Source: DASSSY01 sp035708205 | Lineage (GTDB): Bacteria; Bacteroidota; Bacteroidia; Chitinophagales; Chitinophagaceae | DNA length: 64,000 nt | Reading direction: 5' to 3' | Assembly (NCBI GenBank): GCA_035708205.1 | Contig: DASSSY010000003.1 | Location: 1-64,000, forward strand | In this document: positions 29,781 through 38,562 of the stretch, piece after piece | How positions within the stretch are numbered: position 1 is the stretch's first letter | How the letters are laid out: every line of letters begins with the position of its first letter | Notes under the pieces: model-generated | Seen by the model: the letters and a program-made list of their open reading frames with translations, nothing else | Databases searched by the model: none | What the model was told of the DNA's origin: nothing | Translations under genes and position numbers: made by a program

Positions 29781-30557
29781 CTATTTACCTTTAAACTCAG
29801 GTGCGCGTTTTTCTAAAAATGCCGCGACGCCCTCCTCAAAATCTTTCGTTCTGCCACTTTGCTCCTGCAATTCCTCTTCAAGACCAAGCTGCTGGCTGAA
29901 ATCATGCTTATAGCTCCTGTTCAGCGCCTGCTTGGTATAAGCCAGGGCACGTGTCGGCATTTGCGCTAATTTCCCGGCTATGGCTTTACTTTCCGACTCA
30001 AATTTATCATCGGGAATGGATTTGTAGATCATGCCTATCCTCTCGGCTTCCGGGGCCAAAACTTTCTCGCCAAGCATCATTAATGCAGAAGCCCTTTGAA
30101 AGCCTACTAAGCGGGGCAGGAAAAATGTCCCGCCGCTATCCGGGATCAAACCGATCTTACTGAACGCCTGAATAAACGCGGCGCTTTCCTTGGCTACCAC
30201 AATATCGCAGGCCAAGGCAATATTGGCGCCTGCACCGGCGGCCACGCCATTAACTGCCGCGATAACCGGCTTTTCCAGCAACCTGATACGGGTAATAATA
30301 GGATTATAGTGACCATGCACAATGGAACGTAAAGTAGGGCCGTCCGGATCAACGGCTTCCGACAAATCCTGGCCGGCACAAAAGGCCTTCCCTTCACCGG
30401 TAAGGCAGAGGGCACGGACGGTATCATCCCTCATGCAGGCATCCAGTTCAGACTGTAAAGCCAGGGCCATTTCCCGGTTAAAGCTGTTAAATTTATCCGG
30501 TCTGTTCAGGGTTAAATACGCCACATTTTGCTCTATACTCTTTACAACTAGGTTCAT
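29781..30557 (-). CDS. Enoyl-CoA hydratase/isomerase, PaaG-like
   Basis: A 258-residue crotonase-fold enzyme with AFCAGQDLSEA near residue 60 and GVAAGAGANIALACDI near 105, the two oxyanion-hole segments. The stretch GLIPDSGGTFFLPRLVG near 140 resembles PaaG, the ring-1,2-epoxyphenylacetyl-CoA isomerase of phenylacetate degradation. The aspartate after PaaG's P (IPDSGGT) is conserved. A PaaE-like reductase lies 26 kb away, but no paaABCD is in the window, so a fatty-acid role remains possible. It follows phoH by 17 bases. Confidence 0.8.
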   Translation of the reverse strand: MNLVVKSIEQNVAYLTLNRPDKFNSFNREMALALQSELDACMRDDTVRALCLTGEGKAFCAGQDLSEAVDPDGPTLRSIVHGHYNPIITRIRLLEKPVIAAVNGVAAGAGANIALACDIVVAKESAAFIQAFSKIGLIPDSGGTFFLPRLVGFQRASALMMLGEKVLAPEAERIGMIYKSIPDDKFESESKAIAGKLAQMPTRALAYTKQALNRSYKHDFSQQLGLEEELQEQSGRTKDFEEGVAAFLEKRAPEFKGK

Positions 30558-30574
30558 AGTGTTCCTTGTTATCT

Positions 30575-31582
30575 TTAATAATGATGATTATCGGCTTTAT
30601 TACTTTCTTTCAGCTTTTCTTCGCGCTCGCTTTCCTTTTCGTAGGCTTTAATAACGGACTTTACCAGGCGGTGGCGCACCACATCCCCTTCATTCAGGGA
30701 AATGTGTGCAATACCATTAATATCGGCAAGGATGCGTACGGCCTTACCTAGGCCTGACTTCTGGTTTTTAGGCAAATCCACCTGGGTTAAATCTCCGGTA
30801 ATAATGGCCTTGGCGTTAGGGCCAATGCGGGTTAAAAACATTTTTAGCTGCAGATCGGTAGCATTTTGCGCCTCATCCAGAATAATAAAGGAATTATCCA
30901 GTGTCCGCCCGCGCATATAGGCCAGGGGAGCGATTTCAATTACCCGGTTGGCCATATAGTAGCTTAGCTTATCAGTTGGAATCATATCGTCCAGGGCATC
31001 ATAAAGCGGGCGCAGATAGGGATCGATTTTTTCCTTCAAATCGCCCGGCAGGAAACCTAAGCTCTCCCCGGCTTCTACGGCCGGACGGGTCAGGATGATC
31101 TTCCGGACCACCTTATTCTTTAATGCCCTGACAGCCAAGGCAACGGCCGTATAGGTTTTCCCGGTGCCTGCCGGCCCAACGGCAAACAAAATATCATTTT
31201 TTTCGGAAGCGGAGGCCATCATCTGTTGATTACGGGTCCTGGCCTTAATAATCCGGCCATTCCGTCCAAAGACCAGGATATCGTTCCCATTGGTCAGATC
31301 CGGAACCTCCTGTTCCTCGTTCATCTCTTCCTCATCTCCAAGAATCTGGGAAAAATATTGTTCGGATAAATGACCGTTTTTTTCTAAAAACTTCAGGATA
31401 AGCTCAATCTTTTCCTTGGCCTCAATCACTTCCTCCGGCTGCCCGGCCAATTTGATCTGCTTTCCTCTCGAAAGCACCTTCAAAAGCGGGAAACGCTTTT
31501 TTAAAAGATTAAATTTATTATTATTAACCCCGAAAAATTCAATGGGATTTATGGTGTCTAATGTAATGATCGCTTCTGTCAA
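30575..31582 (-). CDS. phoH: PhoH-family ATPase
   Basis: A 335-residue cytosolic ATPase of the PhoH (YbeZ) group, implicated in RNA processing and ribosome maturation together with YbeY. The N-terminal KH-like region precedes Walker A AVGPAGTGKTYTAVAL near residue 130. Walker B FIILDEAQNAT is near 235, with GDLTQVDLP and the C-terminal RHRLVKSVIKAYE. Start seems to be TTG at 31580-31582: an in-frame TAG lies nine codons upstream with no ATG between. No ybeY gene is adjacent. Confidence 0.93.
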   Translation of the reverse strand: MTEAIITLDTINPIEFFGVNNNKFNLLKKRFPLLKVLSRGKQIKLAGQPEEVIEAKEKIELILKFLEKNGHLSEQYFSQILGDEEEMNEEQEVPDLTNGNDILVFGRNGRIIKARTRNQQMMASASEKNDILFAVGPAGTGKTYTAVALAVRALKNKVVRKIILTRPAVEAGESLGFLPGDLKEKIDPYLRPLYDALDDMIPTDKLSYYMANRVIEIAPLAYMRGRTLDNSFIILDEAQNATDLQLKMFLTRIGPNAKAIITGDLTQVDLPKNQKSGLGKAVRILADINGIAHISLNEGDVVRHRLVKSVIKAYEKESEREEKLKESNKADNHHY

Positions 31583-31669
31583 ATTGATGAATATTTGGTT
31601 GATGAACTAAAGATAGAGATATTTTGCCGTAAAGAAAGCAAATATTTTTTAATCACCACCTGTCTCCAT

Positions 31670-33460
31670 TTAATAGAGTATATCGTTCTGCCGGACCAGT
31701 AATTTCCGGTACCGGTTAAAAATGCCCGTCTTGGTAATAAAGCCCAGATATTGCTCCTCTTCATCAACAACGGGGAGGATACGCACGTTTTTTTTATCCA
31801 TCAGCTGCATTACCGCGCGCATTTTGGCATTAATACATACAGCATCGTTGACCGGCTGTACCAGCTGCGCGATGGTCTGCTGACGCATTTCGGGCTGATG
31901 ACTGACCAAATGCTCCAGTAATGTTTCGATACCCAGCAGCCCGAGCAGCTTACCGTCCTGACCGACAACAGGGAAAAGTGATTTTTCAGAATGAATGATA
32001 TCTTTCTCACGGCTTGTCACGGTGTCTTCGGGATGCAAGACCACAAAATCTTTTTCCAAGAGATATTTGAGCTTCATCTGGGTCAGCACGCTGGCATCCT
32101 TATTCTCCGCAACGACGATATCCTGCTCCGCCAATCTTTTGGTGTAAATGGAATAGCGCAATGTTCCCTTATTGATAAAATAAGAAATGGCGGAAACCAC
32201 CATAAGCGGTACGATCAGCACATACCCGCCGGTAATTTCTGCGCTTAAGAATACCCCCGTCAGCGGCGCATGCATCACGCCGGCCACCGAGGCGGCCATA
32301 CCGGCGACAATAAAATGCGTCACGTTCAAATGCACAAAACCGGTCTGGTTTAAGCCAAAGGCAAAAACAAAGCCCAGCAATCCGCCGACAACCACGCTGG
32401 GGCCAAACATACCGCCATTACCTCCGCTGCTCATGGTCACCACGCAGGCAACGGTCTTTGCCATAAGCGACAACGCCGCGAATGCGATCAGGACCCAGGT
32501 TATATGCTGATAGCCCGAAAAAAAACTGTTGGTTAAAAGCGATTCATAACGGCCATCCAAGAGCTTTTGGATAGAAATATAACCTTCCCCGTAAACGGCC
32601 GGAAAGACGGCGATCATCACCCCCAGGGCGATCCCGCCGACAAGTGCTTTCCTGTATGCACCGTTTATTTTATCGAAAACCTTATGCAGATAGGTATTTA
32701 AGCGACTAAAGTAAACCGAATAGAAACCGGCAATAACACCAAAGACAATATAAAACCAAAAGGCGTCTACTATCCAATTGTGCGCCACATACGCAAACAA
32801 CGGTTCGCTGTTCAGCATCTGGGATACTACTGAAGCCACTGCAGAGGCGATCAGCAAAGGAATAAACGCGGGAATCGAAAACGAAGGCAACAACACTTCT
32901 ATGGCAAAGATCATTCCGGCAACCGGGCTGTTAAAAGCGCCCGCAATACCGGCCGCGCCGCCACAGGCCAACAGCAATGTCGTTTCCCGGTAGTTCAGGC
33001 CAAATAACCGCCCGACATTCGACCCTATCGCGGAACCACTGGCCACCGCGGGCGCTTCCAGGCCCGCGGAGCCCCCCAGGCCGACAGTCAGGGCGCTTGA
33101 GATGATCTGGCTGTAAATATTATGGAAATCCAGGCGGCTGTTCTCTTTGGAAATGCTTTTGATCAACGGCGGAATACCATGCCTGAAGTCATGTTTCCGG
33201 ATAAAGGTCTTGATATACAATACCGTCAGGAATAAGCCGATCAGAGGAAAGAAAAAATACAGGTAATATTTATATTGCCAGTGAAAATCATTTTGCATGA
33301 AGGCCGCAACGAAATGCGTCAGGCTTTTGAGGAGAGCAGCTGCCAATCCCCCAAAGACACCCACAATAGCAGCGGCAATGATGAGAAAATTATCGTGGGA
33401 AATATGTCTTTTTCGCCATTGATTGAGTGTAACGATATGGCGTAAAAGTTGCTCGTACAT
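31670..33460 (-). CDS. CLC-family chloride channel/transporter with C-terminal CBS domains
   Basis: A 596-residue CLC protein with ten or more hydrophobic helices. The anion-selectivity motifs read GSAGLEAP (holding the gating glutamate at about residue 135) and GGMFGP, and RHGIPP stands for GSGIP. The internal proton glutamate of E. coli ClC-ec1 (second Glu of FIIEEM) aligns with Val in FAIEVL here, as in eukaryotic channels. The C-terminal 150 residues hold a CBS pair. I use ATG at 33460; a GTG extension to 33484 is possible. Confidence 0.9.
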   Translation of the reverse strand: MYEQLLRHIVTLNQWRKRHISHDNFLIIAAAIVGVFGGLAAALLKSLTHFVAAFMQNDFHWQYKYYLYFFFPLIGLFLTVLYIKTFIRKHDFRHGIPPLIKSISKENSRLDFHNIYSQIISSALTVGLGGSAGLEAPAVASGSAIGSNVGRLFGLNYRETTLLLACGGAAGIAGAFNSPVAGMIFAIEVLLPSFSIPAFIPLLIASAVASVVSQMLNSEPLFAYVAHNWIVDAFWFYIVFGVIAGFYSVYFSRLNTYLHKVFDKINGAYRKALVGGIALGVMIAVFPAVYGEGYISIQKLLDGRYESLLTNSFFSGYQHITWVLIAFAALSLMAKTVACVVTMSSGGNGGMFGPSVVVGGLLGFVFAFGLNQTGFVHLNVTHFIVAGMAASVAGVMHAPLTGVFLSAEITGGYVLIVPLMVVSAISYFINKGTLRYSIYTKRLAEQDIVVAENKDASVLTQMKLKYLLEKDFVVLHPEDTVTSREKDIIHSEKSLFPVVGQDGKLLGLLGIETLLEHLVSHQPEMRQQTIAQLVQPVNDAVCINAKMRAVMQLMDKKNVRILPVVDEEEQYLGFITKTGIFNRYRKLLVRQNDILY

Positions 33461-33573
33461 GTTTTTTTTAAGGATAGCCACCACGGCAAAGGTAAGTACA
33501 AATTATTCTTCCTCATTTTTCAATGAAAAATAGATTATCTTGCAACGCTAATAAGTAAATCATACGATCAACC

Positions 33574-34257
33574 ATGGATTTCCTTTTTGACTTACTCCAT
33601 AATCTTATTAATCCCGACTGGATTATGGCTCATGGAGGCTTATTTTTAGTGGCGTTCATCATTTTTGCGGAAACCGGATTGTTCATCGGCTTTTTTCTCC
33701 CGGGCGATTCTTTGTTATTCATTACCGGAATGATCATTGCCGGCGCTAAAGACAAACCTTATCCTTTCGAAAGCCATCCCATGAACCTGGTTTTCTGGAT
33801 CATCCTGCTGACCGTAGCAGCCGTTATGGGCAATTTTGCCGGTTATTGGTTTGGCCGCAAGTCGGGGCCGTTATTAATGGAACGGAAGGAATCCTGGCTG
33901 TTTAAACGAAAGCACCTGGAAGCGGCGCATGAATTTTATGAAAAGAAAGGCGGTTTCGCCATTGTTCTAGCCCGTTTTTTACCTATTGTCCGCACCTTTG
34001 CGCCCATTGTCGGCGGTATGGTAAAAATGGATTTCAAAAAATTCACCCTGTATAATTTCATTGGCGCGGCCGCATGGATATTCAGCATCACACTGTCAGG
34101 CTATCTATTAGGTGAGAACACTTGGGTTAAGAGCCATCTGGAGTATATCATCATTGGCCTTGTGCTCATCACCACAGGCCCGGTATTATTCAAAATGATA
34201 TTCAGTAAAAAGAGCCCGGCCACAGCCGGCAATAAAAAGGTGGAAGAAGTCCTGTAA
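33574..34257 (+). CDS. DedA-family inner membrane protein
   Basis: A 227-residue DedA (SNARE-associated/VTT-type) protein. Family features visible are FAETGLFIGFFLPGDSLLF near residue 30, GNFAGYWFGRKSGP near 88 and the C-terminal ARFLPIVRTFAPIVGGMVKM near 130. DedA proteins affect envelope homeostasis and undecaprenyl-phosphate recycling. No signal peptide. It is divergent from the CLC gene. Confidence 0.92.
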   Translation: MDFLFDLLHNLINPDWIMAHGGLFLVAFIIFAETGLFIGFFLPGDSLLFITGMIIAGAKDKPYPFESHPMNLVFWIILLTVAAVMGNFAGYWFGRKSGPLLMERKESWLFKRKHLEAAHEFYEKKGGFAIVLARFLPIVRTFAPIVGGMVKMDFKKFTLYNFIGAAAWIFSITLSGYLLGENTWVKSHLEYIIIGLVLITTGPVLFKMIFSKKSPATAGNKKVEEVL

Positions 34258-34280
34258 TCACAAGGAACCCGCACCATAAA

Positions 34281-34640
34281 TTATGCCACCTCCGTTAATT
34301 GCATCTGAATGGCGGCATTTTGTTTTCTCAGGGAATGAATAAAGGTTGGAATATCTTCCGGCGTTTTCATGGCCTGGTGATAAGCGGTGTCAGCTTTTAA
34401 ACGCTCAATCTGGGTCAAAGCCGCCATCCCCACGAATTCCCATTGCAGGTAATCTTTTGTGTAATCCCGGCGGCTATCCAGCTCACAGGAAGCTTTTATT
34501 AAAGCCATTTGGTAAGCTTCCCTGGCCGAAACCGCATGCAAAGGAAAATAATATTTATCAAAATGATGAGCTGATGGCTGCTGCTGATCGTGCAGACGAA
34601 AAATCAGCTCTGCCAAAAACCATTTTTGCTGTTGTTTCAT
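34281..34640 (-). CDS. DUF4288-like small protein
   Basis: A 119-residue cytosolic protein. The opening KWFLAELIFRLHD, the spaced A.....KA segment (AREAYQMALIKAS) and the central WEFVGMAAL resemble DUF4288. No catalytic function is recognised. It is convergent with the DedA gene (23 bases apart). Confidence 0.6.
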   Translation of the reverse strand: MKQQQKWFLAELIFRLHDQQQPSAHHFDKYYFPLHAVSAREAYQMALIKASCELDSRRDYTKDYLQWEFVGMAALTQIERLKADTAYHQAMKTPEDIPTFIHSLRKQNAAIQMQLTEVA

Positions 34641-34976
34641 TGATAAAAATATTAATTAATAACTGGTAGTAAATAAGAGATTTAAGAGGTTTATTTTTAC
34701 AATATAAAGTGTAACCGCTTATTCCACGACCATTTCTTTTTTTAAAGACGAAATTTGCGGGCGCAAAATTAGGCTATCTGCTTATTTTGTCAATAATTTC
34801 ATCATAAAAAATTAACATTGTGGTAATCCTTCTCATCAAAAGATCAAATCCTAACAGCGTATTTTCCCGAGATTGACCTGATCAATCAACAACTTCTGAA
34901 TGGATAAGATCACTAACGGAGCACCCCTGAAAATTATTATACCCTATGAACTTTAATGCCGGAACGAGTTTTTCGC

Positions 34977-35004
34977 TTTTTTCATCCCGCCGGAAATGAA
35001 AAAA
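34977..35004. repeat. Inverted repeat, 9-bp perfect arms
   Basis: TTTTTTCAT at 34977-34985 and ATGAAAAAA at 34996-35004 enclose a 10-base loop CCCGCCGGAA. The T/A-rich arms would act as a weak bidirectional terminator hairpin. Confidence 0.6.
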
Positions 35005-35019
35005 GATGGCAATATTTCC

Positions 35020-35060
35020 GATGTGCAAAAGTCTCCGCTGTGTTCCGCCTTTTGCACATC
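35020..35060. repeat. Inverted repeat, 12-bp perfect arms
   Basis: GATGTGCAAAAG at 35020-35031 and CTTTTGCACATC at 35049-35060 are exact complements around a 17-base loop. It lies 140 bases upstream of the predicted rpsO promoter, so it is not in that leader RNA. Confidence 0.75.
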
Positions 35061-35175
35061 CTATATGCCTCTGACCTCAAATACGCTTCAACAGGTATTA
35101 TCCAGTTAAATTGTATTATGCCGGTTATTGCCAAAGCGCGCCAATACATAAATTTCAGGAAGAGCAATAAGATAT

Positions 35176-35207
35176 TTTGAAAAGTAAATTAAATTAATGT
35201 ACCTTTG
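35176..35207 (+). promoter_or_regulatory. Bacteroidota-type promoter of rpsO
   Basis: TTTG at 35176-35179 and TACCTTTG at 35200-35207 are 20 bases apart. Both elements match the Bacteroidota consensus exactly. The start codon is 48 bases downstream. Confidence 0.8.
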
Positions 35208-35255
35208 CACCCGAAACTTAATTTTGATTTTTCAAAATCTATACATTAACAGCAC

Positions 35256-35534
35256 ATGGCAAATGCAATTATCGACGCTAGGAAGGCGGAAATTTTTAAA
35301 ACGTACGGTGGATCTGAAAAAAATACAGGTTCCGTTGAAGCTCAGATCGCTTTATTGACCGAACGTATCCAACACATCTCAAACCACGTGAAAAATGGTA
35401 ATAAAAAAGATTTTTCCAGCAACCGTGGCTTACTGAAAATGGTTGGTCAGCGCAAACGCTTATTGAAATACTTGAGCGACAGGGATCTTGAAGGCTATCG
35501 TACACTCATTGGCAAATTAGGCCTGCGTAAATAA
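35256..35534 (+). CDS. rpsO: 30S ribosomal protein S15
   Basis: S15 binds 16S rRNA helices and nucleates the platform of the 30S subunit. The 92 residues carry the family core [36 protein letters not shown] and the terminal [27 protein letters not shown]. Length is slightly above the 89 typical of E. coli because the N-terminus ([19 protein letters not shown]) is a few residues longer. It has its own promoter and terminator. Confidence 0.97.
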   Translation: MANAIIDARKAEIFKTYGGSEKNTGSVEAQIALLTERIQHISNHVKNGNKKDFSSNRGLLKMVGQRKRLLKYLSDRDLEGYRTLIGKLGLRK

Positions 35535-35556
35535 CCAGTCCTTACTTCATAATTCT

Positions 35557-35586
35557 ATATTCCTGATGCCCCGGCATCGGGAATAT
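35557..35586 (+). terminator. Intrinsic terminator after rpsO
   Basis: Arms 35557-35570 (ATATTCCTGATGCC) and 35573-35586 (GGCATCGGGAATAT) pair with one T-G wobble. The following bases are TTTTATTTTG. It lies 22 bases past the rpsO stop. Confidence 0.85.
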
Positions 35587-35672
35587 TTTATTTTGTGCTT
35601 ACCTTGCCAAAAGGAATTATTTACTTTTGCTTTTGAGATTATCGGTATTATTTTTATTGAAATCATAAAGCA

Positions 35673-36854
35673 TTGTATTCCCTTATTATTGTACCCGCTA
35701 TCCTGTTTTTTACTGTCGTTCTGGTTCAAATCTATATTTTGAAATACAGACCAGCAAGAGATATTCAGAAATTCGCCGGCAGGAAAAAGGAAACGGCACA
35801 ACAAAGACTTCCCCCGATCAGTATAATTATCTGTGCCCGGAACGAAGCTGAAAACCTGAAGACCAATATCCCTTTTATCCTGGCACAGGACTATCCTTCC
35901 GACCTGTGGGAAGTGGTGATCGTCGATGACGCTTCCTCAGACGATACCCGCACTGTCCTCAACCAATTTCAAAAGGATGCTTCACAGCTTAAGACCATTA
36001 GTATCCCGCCCGGAGCCACCCGGGAATTTCCCGGCAAAAAGCAGGCGCTTCATATAGGGATACTCTCGGCAAGCTTCCCGACGGTCCTGCTTACCGATGC
36101 AGATTGCCGGCCGGCTAGCCTTCAGTGGCTCAGATGCATGGCAACGGCACTTATCGAACAGGATAAAAAAATTATCCTTGGCTACGGCGCCTATAGCCGG
36201 GGAAGAGGGCTGCTGAATAAGATGGTTCAATGGGAAACCCTGCACACCTGCATACAATATATGGGTATGGCAATTTCCGGTATGCCTTATATGGGCGTCG
36301 GCAGAAATCTAATGTATCAGAAAGCCCTGTATTGGAGAGTGATAAAGGATCCTGGATTTTTAAGGATTTACAAAAGTGTTCCGTACGGGGATGACGATTT
36401 ATTACTGGCCCATATCTGCACGCAAGACAATACCGGCTTATGCCTGCAACCCGGCTCCTTTACCATATCGGATCCGGAAAAAACCGTCGGGTCATGGCTG
36501 GATCAGAAATCCAGGCACCTCAGTACCGGTAAATTTTATCCACGGGATATCAAGACCGTTTTAGGGCTCTCAGCATTAACACAGGGATTATTCTGGCTGC
36601 TTTGGCCATTATTATTGGCCTGCCCTGTCCTTCGAAACGAGCAGCCTTTTGAAAAATATCTATGGGCCGGTATTGCCGCCTTCGGCATAATACGCCTTGG
36701 GTTATACTGGCGCAATGCCCAAAAGTGGTATGTCATTTTAGGCAACCGCCGCTTATGGTCATTTTATCCATTTGGGGAAATCGGCCAGTCTGTTTTACAG
36801 TTCGTGCTAAGCCCTTATATTTTCCGGAAAAACAAAAAACAATGGAAATCATAA
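35673..36854 (+). CDS. Family 2 glycosyltransferase, membrane anchored
   Basis: A 393-residue GT2 enzyme: a TM anchor at about residues 5-22, then the GT-A domain ISIIICARNEAENL near residue 50, VVIVDDASSDDT near 85, LLTDADCRP (DXD) near 143, and GDDDLLLAHI near 245. Two or more C-terminal TM helices follow (SALTQGLFWLLWPLLLACPV). TTG at 35673 is the start I can defend, because an in-frame stop lies five codons upstream and no ATG intervenes. It overlaps rsmG by 13 bases. Confidence 0.87.
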   Translation: MYSLIIVPAILFFTVVLVQIYILKYRPARDIQKFAGRKKETAQQRLPPISIIICARNEAENLKTNIPFILAQDYPSDLWEVVIVDDASSDDTRTVLNQFQKDASQLKTISIPPGATREFPGKKQALHIGILSASFPTVLLTDADCRPASLQWLRCMATALIEQDKKIILGYGAYSRGRGLLNKMVQWETLHTCIQYMGMAISGMPYMGVGRNLMYQKALYWRVIKDPGFLRIYKSVPYGDDDLLLAHICTQDNTGLCLQPGSFTISDPEKTVGSWLDQKSRHLSTGKFYPRDIKTVLGLSALTQGLFWLLWPLLLACPVLRNEQPFEKYLWAGIAAFGIIRLGLYWRNAQKWYVILGNRRLWSFYPFGEIGQSVLQFVLSPYIFRKNKKQWKS

Positions 36855-37456
36855 ACAAATATTTCAGCAGCCTTTCATGTGATCAGCTGTCCCGGTATGC
36901 ACAATTGGAGGCGCTTTACCGTTACTGGAACGAAAGGATCAATATCATTTCCCGAAAAGACCTGGATGAGCTATATGAACGTCATGTGCTGCATTCTTTA
37001 AGCATCGCTAAGATATTCACCATCGACCCGGAAACAAAGGTTGTGGATATTGGTACCGGCGGTGGTTTCCCGGGCATTCCTTTAGCCATTATGTTTCCCC
37101 GGGCCCAATTTGTCCTGGTGGACTCCATTGGAAAAAAGATAAAAGTGGTCCGGGAAGTGATTAACGCATTAGGCCTAACCAATGTAAAAGCCGTTCAAAG
37201 CCGGGCGGAAGACCTGGCATCTCAAAAATTTGACCTGGCCCTCACCCGCGCCGTCGCGCCTTTGAACCGTGTCAGCCGCTGGGCCCAAAAAATATTATCC
37301 GGGCAAAACCAGGGCCTGATCTGCCTTAAAGGGGGTGACTTGAATGAGGAAATAAAAGCAGCCGGTTTAAAAACCAAAAGCTGGTGCATTCATGAGTATT
37401 TTCCTGAACCGTTTTTCGAAACTAAATTTGTTACCTGGTCGGAGATACCTGTTTAG
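36842..37456 (+). CDS. rsmG: 16S rRNA (guanine(527)-N7)-methyltransferase RsmG
   Basis: RsmG methylates G527 of 16S rRNA using S-adenosylmethionine. ATG at 36842 gives 204 residues (MEIINKYFSSLSCDQLSRYAQL), which matches family starts; longer in-frame extensions lie inside the GT gene. Motifs visible: WNERINIISRKDLDELYERHVLHSL near residue 30, the SAM loop VDIGTGGGFPGIPLA near 65, and LTRAVAPL near 130. The 13-base overlap with the glycosyltransferase gene suggests coupling. Confidence 0.93.
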   Translation: MEIINKYFSSLSCDQLSRYAQLEALYRYWNERINIISRKDLDELYERHVLHSLSIAKIFTIDPETKVVDIGTGGGFPGIPLAIMFPRAQFVLVDSIGKKIKVVREVINALGLTNVKAVQSRAEDLASQKFDLALTRAVAPLNRVSRWAQKILSGQNQGLICLKGGDLNEEIKAAGLKTKSWCIHEYFPEPFFETKFVTWSEIPV

Positions 37457-37514
37457 ATCAACAGCCGGTCATTCCCCGGAAACATTCATTTTGATGAAAC
37501 TATTTTAAACCCGT

Positions 37515-38477
37515 TTGAGTATTAAAAGAAGCAAATTCGAGAATCAGTTGCTGCAAAGAGCAGACCAATCCCTGCAATGGACCAGGAAAATAAATATCTG
37601 GCGGGGACAAGGCGCGAGCTTGTACGACATCGGCGGGATCATCATCAACAATATAAGGGATTTGCGCCTGAATGAACGGGCCGCGGCCATATCCTTCAAC
37701 TTCTTGCTGGCCATACCACCGACCCTCATTTTCTTATTCTCGTTAGTGCCTTTCCTGCCCTTGGATTCCGTACAGCATACCATTCTGGAATCCATAAAAT
37801 TATTGTCGCCAAATGAAAAACTCTATTCAGCGGTACAGAGAACCATTCTCGATCTCATGAACACAAAAAGGAAGGAATTAATCTCTTTTGGTATTTTGAC
37901 CACCGTCTTCGTTTCGTCAAACGGCGTTATGGGCCTGTTAAGAAGTTTTGACCGGAAATCACCGTTCCACAAGGAACGCAGCAGTCTCGCCCGGCGCGGA
38001 AAATCCATTTTATTAACTCTGATCCTAATGCTGGTGCTGGTCATTTCGATCGGCCTGCTGATCTTACAATCCCATTTATTGAATGAATATCTGCTCAAAT
38101 TTGTAGCCTATCCCTGGCTCATAAAGGTTTTCAGTTGGATGAGCCTGGTATTTATTATCTTTATTGCCATTTGCATCATTTACAAATTCGGGCCTTCTCT
38201 CAATGCCCGATTCCGGTTCTTTTCTCCGGGAGCGGCTACGGCCACCGTCTTATTCTTTACCGTTTCCTACGGGTTCTTTTTTATTGCGAATCATTTTGTC
38301 CATTATAACAAGGTTTATGGCTCTATCGGCACGCTGCTAATGCTCATGGCCTGGATGTTTATCATCGGACTGGTCATTCTTATTGGTTTTGAGATCAATT
38401 TTGCCGTTGAATGGCATAGTCAAAGGGCAGGAGGAGGATCAAAGCAGGTCCGTAACAGCCCGGAACCGCCCCTATGA
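37515..38477 (+). CDS. YihY/BrkB-family inner membrane protein
   Basis: A 320-residue protein with six hydrophobic helices. Family features are NERAAAISFNFLLAIPPTLIF near residue 55, SFGILTTVFVSSNGVMGLLRSF near 115, and the C-terminal LLMLMAWMFIIGLVILIGFEIN. Members were once annotated as RNase BN, which is not supported. Start is TTG at 37515; an in-frame TAA three codons upstream excludes a longer form. The charged N-terminal 50 residues are cytosolic. Confidence 0.85.
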   Translation: MSIKRSKFENQLLQRADQSLQWTRKINIWRGQGASLYDIGGIIINNIRDLRLNERAAAISFNFLLAIPPTLIFLFSLVPFLPLDSVQHTILESIKLLSPNEKLYSAVQRTILDLMNTKRKELISFGILTTVFVSSNGVMGLLRSFDRKSPFHKERSSLARRGKSILLTLILMLVLVISIGLLILQSHLLNEYLLKFVAYPWLIKVFSWMSLVFIIFIAICIIYKFGPSLNARFRFFSPGAATATVLFFTVSYGFFFIANHFVHYNKVYGSIGTLLMLMAWMFIIGLVILIGFEINFAVEWHSQRAGGGSKQVRNSPEPPL

Positions 38478-38506
38478 TCATGGTTTACATAAATTATTAC
38501 TTTATT

Positions 38507-38538
38507 TTTGTACCTTATTGCAATTCCTGTTATTTTTG
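38507..38538 (+). promoter_or_regulatory. Bacteroidota-type promoter for the DUF3822-rsmD pair
   Basis: TTTG at 38507-38510 and TATTTTTG at 38531-38538 are 20 bases apart, and the start codon lies 25 bases further on. Confidence 0.65.
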
Positions 38539-38562
38539 AATGCTTACGCTGTAGATTAGTTT

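Larger units (their letters stand above)
34641..35255. other. Long gene-free stretch upstream of rpsO
   Basis: No convincing gene is seen in these 615 bases. A 74-codon plus-strand frame at 34956-35180 has no recognisable family or RBS. What it does hold is two hairpins (34977-35004 and 35020-35060) and the rpsO promoter (35176-35207). Confidence 0.6.

Noticed and set aside
31582..31612. Upstream ATG for phoH
   Set aside because: The frame holds a TAG at 31607-31609 and no ATG after it, so TTG at 31580-31582 is used instead.
34956..35180. 74-codon plus-strand frame in the rpsO upstream region
   Set aside because: It has no recognisable family, no clear RBS, and crosses the two inverted repeats. 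Treated as chance.
36662..36841. N-terminal extension of rsmG inside the glycosyltransferase gene
   Set aside because: The extra 60 residues are compositionally odd and out of step with the family; ATG at 36842 fits RsmG starts.
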